From contig CAYMFD010000014.1 of assembly GCA_964389475.1 (NCBI GenBank), positions 1-53,600 of the forward strand: a stretch of 53,600 bases of DNA, in the 5' to 3' direction. Shown piece after piece: positions 52,732 to 53,600 of the stretch (the first letter of the stretch is position 1; the number at the start of each line of letters is the position of its first letter). The DNA comes from CAYMFD01 sp964389475. Lineage in GTDB: Bacteria; Bacteroidota; Bacteroidia; Chitinophagales; Saprospiraceae. The notes below the pieces were generated by a model that ran no database searches, had not been told where the DNA came from, and saw nothing but the letters and a program-made list of their open reading frames with translations. The position numbers were made by a program, and so were the translations under genes.

Positions 52732-53600
52732 ATGAAGAAAACATTACTCTCACTAGTTTTTGCTGTAGGGGCTAGCGTCTCCCTCCTAGCACAACTGGTG
52801 AATCAGGGTGCTAGTATCATCATAGAAGATGGTGCCACCCTCATCGTAGAGACTGACGTAGATAACATGACGGGGTCTACTCTTGATAATCAAGGGACGC
52901 TGATCGTCAAAGGAGATATGACCAATGCTGGTACATGGACTAACTCGTCTACCTCCACAGTAAGATTTGAGGGTACAGGTGACTCTGAGCTCACAAGTGG
53001 TGGTGCTACCATATATAAGGTAGAGGTGGATAAGACATCCGGCAATGTAACCCTACAAGATGATGCAGTCGTATCGTCATCGCTAGAGTGGATAGGTGAC
53101 GGCAAGGTTGTGTTAGGAGATCATGATATGACCCTAGCTGCAGCGGCAACGACCACAGGTCAGGCTGCTAATAGATATGTAGATGCCTCAGGTACTGGTA
53201 GCATGCGTAAGATTTATGATAGCAATAGTAGCTTCTTATTCCCAGTAGGAGATGATGACGACTACTCGCCTGTCACGATCGCTAGCAATGGTGGCTCATA
53301 TGCAGGCACGCCTAATGTAGGTGTCAATGTCACAGACGCTGTATTAACGGCTGCACAGCCAGCTGATGCAACTGACTACATCTCTAGATACTGGAGTATC
53401 GATGCGAGCAGTTTTGCAACGGCACCTAACTTTACGTTGACCGGTACTTATGCTAGCACAGGTGATGTAGTAGGTGATGCAGCTGATATCAATGGTGTAA
53501 CTTACGACGCAGTTAACGGTCTTGACGTAGGAGGTCAGGCTGGCGGTGGCGGTACAGTACAAGCTGTTAAGTCTGCTGGTGCTTTTGACTTTACGGGTAC
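52732..53600 (+). CDS. Exported repeat-rich protein, 3' end outside window
   Basis: The frame is open from the ATG at 52732 to the window edge (289 codons seen). It has a signal peptide (MKKTLLSLVFAVGASVSLLA), then strand-rich Gly/Thr/Asp-rich sequence beginning QLVNQGASIIIEDGATLIVE, like the start of large Bacteroidota surface proteins with parallel beta or filamentous modules, and a segment SFLFPVGDDDDYSPVTI that is common in T9SS cargo. The sorting domain, if any, lies beyond the window. Confidence 0.85.
   Translation, partial: MKKTLLSLVFAVGASVSLLAQLVNQGASIIIEDGATLIVETDVDNMTGSTLDNQGTLIVKGDMTNAGTWTNSSTSTVRFEGTGDSELTSGGATIYKVEVDKTSGNVTLQDDAVVSSSLEWIGDGKVVLGDHDMTLAAAATTTGQAANRYVDASGTGSMRKIYDSNSSFLFPVGDDDDYSPVTIASNGGSYAGTPNVGVNVTDAVLTAAQPADATDYISRYWSIDASSFATAPNFTLTGTYASTGDVVGDAADINGVTYDAVNGLDVGGQAGGGGTVQAVKSAGAFDFTG

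Overview
The window comes from a member of the Bacteroidota, most likely a Saprospiria-like lineage. The signs are several secreted proteins ending in type IX secretion (T9SS) sorting domains, a PorQ homologue, the Bacteroidota neighbourhoods coiled-coil protein/zapA/rny and DUF4175/ATPase/ybeY, and many copies of the Bacteroidota -7 promoter element TAnnTTTG close to start codons. No rRNA, tRNA, CRISPR array, transposase or integrase was found. Most of the window is ordinary chromosomal coding sequence.

Layout. 0-3.6 kb (minus): TauE/SafE permease, methylmalonyl-CoA epimerase, RNase Y, ZapA and a small coiled-coil protein. 3.7-9.6 kb (plus): photolyase-family protein, a metal ABC permease fused to a DtxR-like regulator, LpxH, a lipoprotein, RuvC and an RluA-type pseudouridine synthase. 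9.6-13.6 kb: a short O-antigen/polysaccharide block (flippase, chain-length protein, O-antigen ligase). 13.7-15.5 kb: a T9SS cargo protein and a convergent ATP-grasp protein. 15.6-21.4 kb: a minus-strand block (enoyl-CoA hydratase, HepT-like protein, PaaZ, T9SS protein) bracketed by two copies of a composite repeat in opposite orientation. 21.4-29.9 kb: TrhO, DUF2891 lipoprotein, MacB-type permease, lytic transglycosylase, a large dockerin-containing T9SS protein and a SMUG2-like glycosylase.

30.0-34.2 kb is the most unusual part. thiL is followed by an AT-rich gene for a 920-residue exported protein of unknown function, and directly after that gene lies a second, truncated copy of the 3' end of thiL. 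The two thiL ends differ only by synonymous changes over a 31-codon core, which suggests that a cassette was recombined into the thiL 3' end and brought its own replacement tail. thiL also contains a 100-N scaffold gap flanked by an identical 55-bp sequence on both sides; collapsing the overlap gives an intact 346-residue ThiL, so the gap looks like an assembly artefact.

34.2-39.0 kb (minus): a Fic protein, then a three-gene ABC transporter whose substrate-binding protein carries an N-terminal membrane anchor and a C-terminal OmpA peptidoglycan-binding domain. 39.7-45.1 kb (plus): DUF4175 protein, anti-sigma-like ATPase, YbeY and HemW. 45.05-45.9 kb (minus): ClpS and a peroxiredoxin. 46.2-47.8 kb: EamA transporter and O-methyltransferase. 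47.8-48.6 kb: a non-coding, repeat-rich stretch. 48.6-51.0 kb: MORN-repeat lipoprotein overlapping porQ, then a convergent LytTR regulator. 51.6-53.6 kb: an LpxL-type acyltransferase and the start of a large exported protein cut by the window edge.
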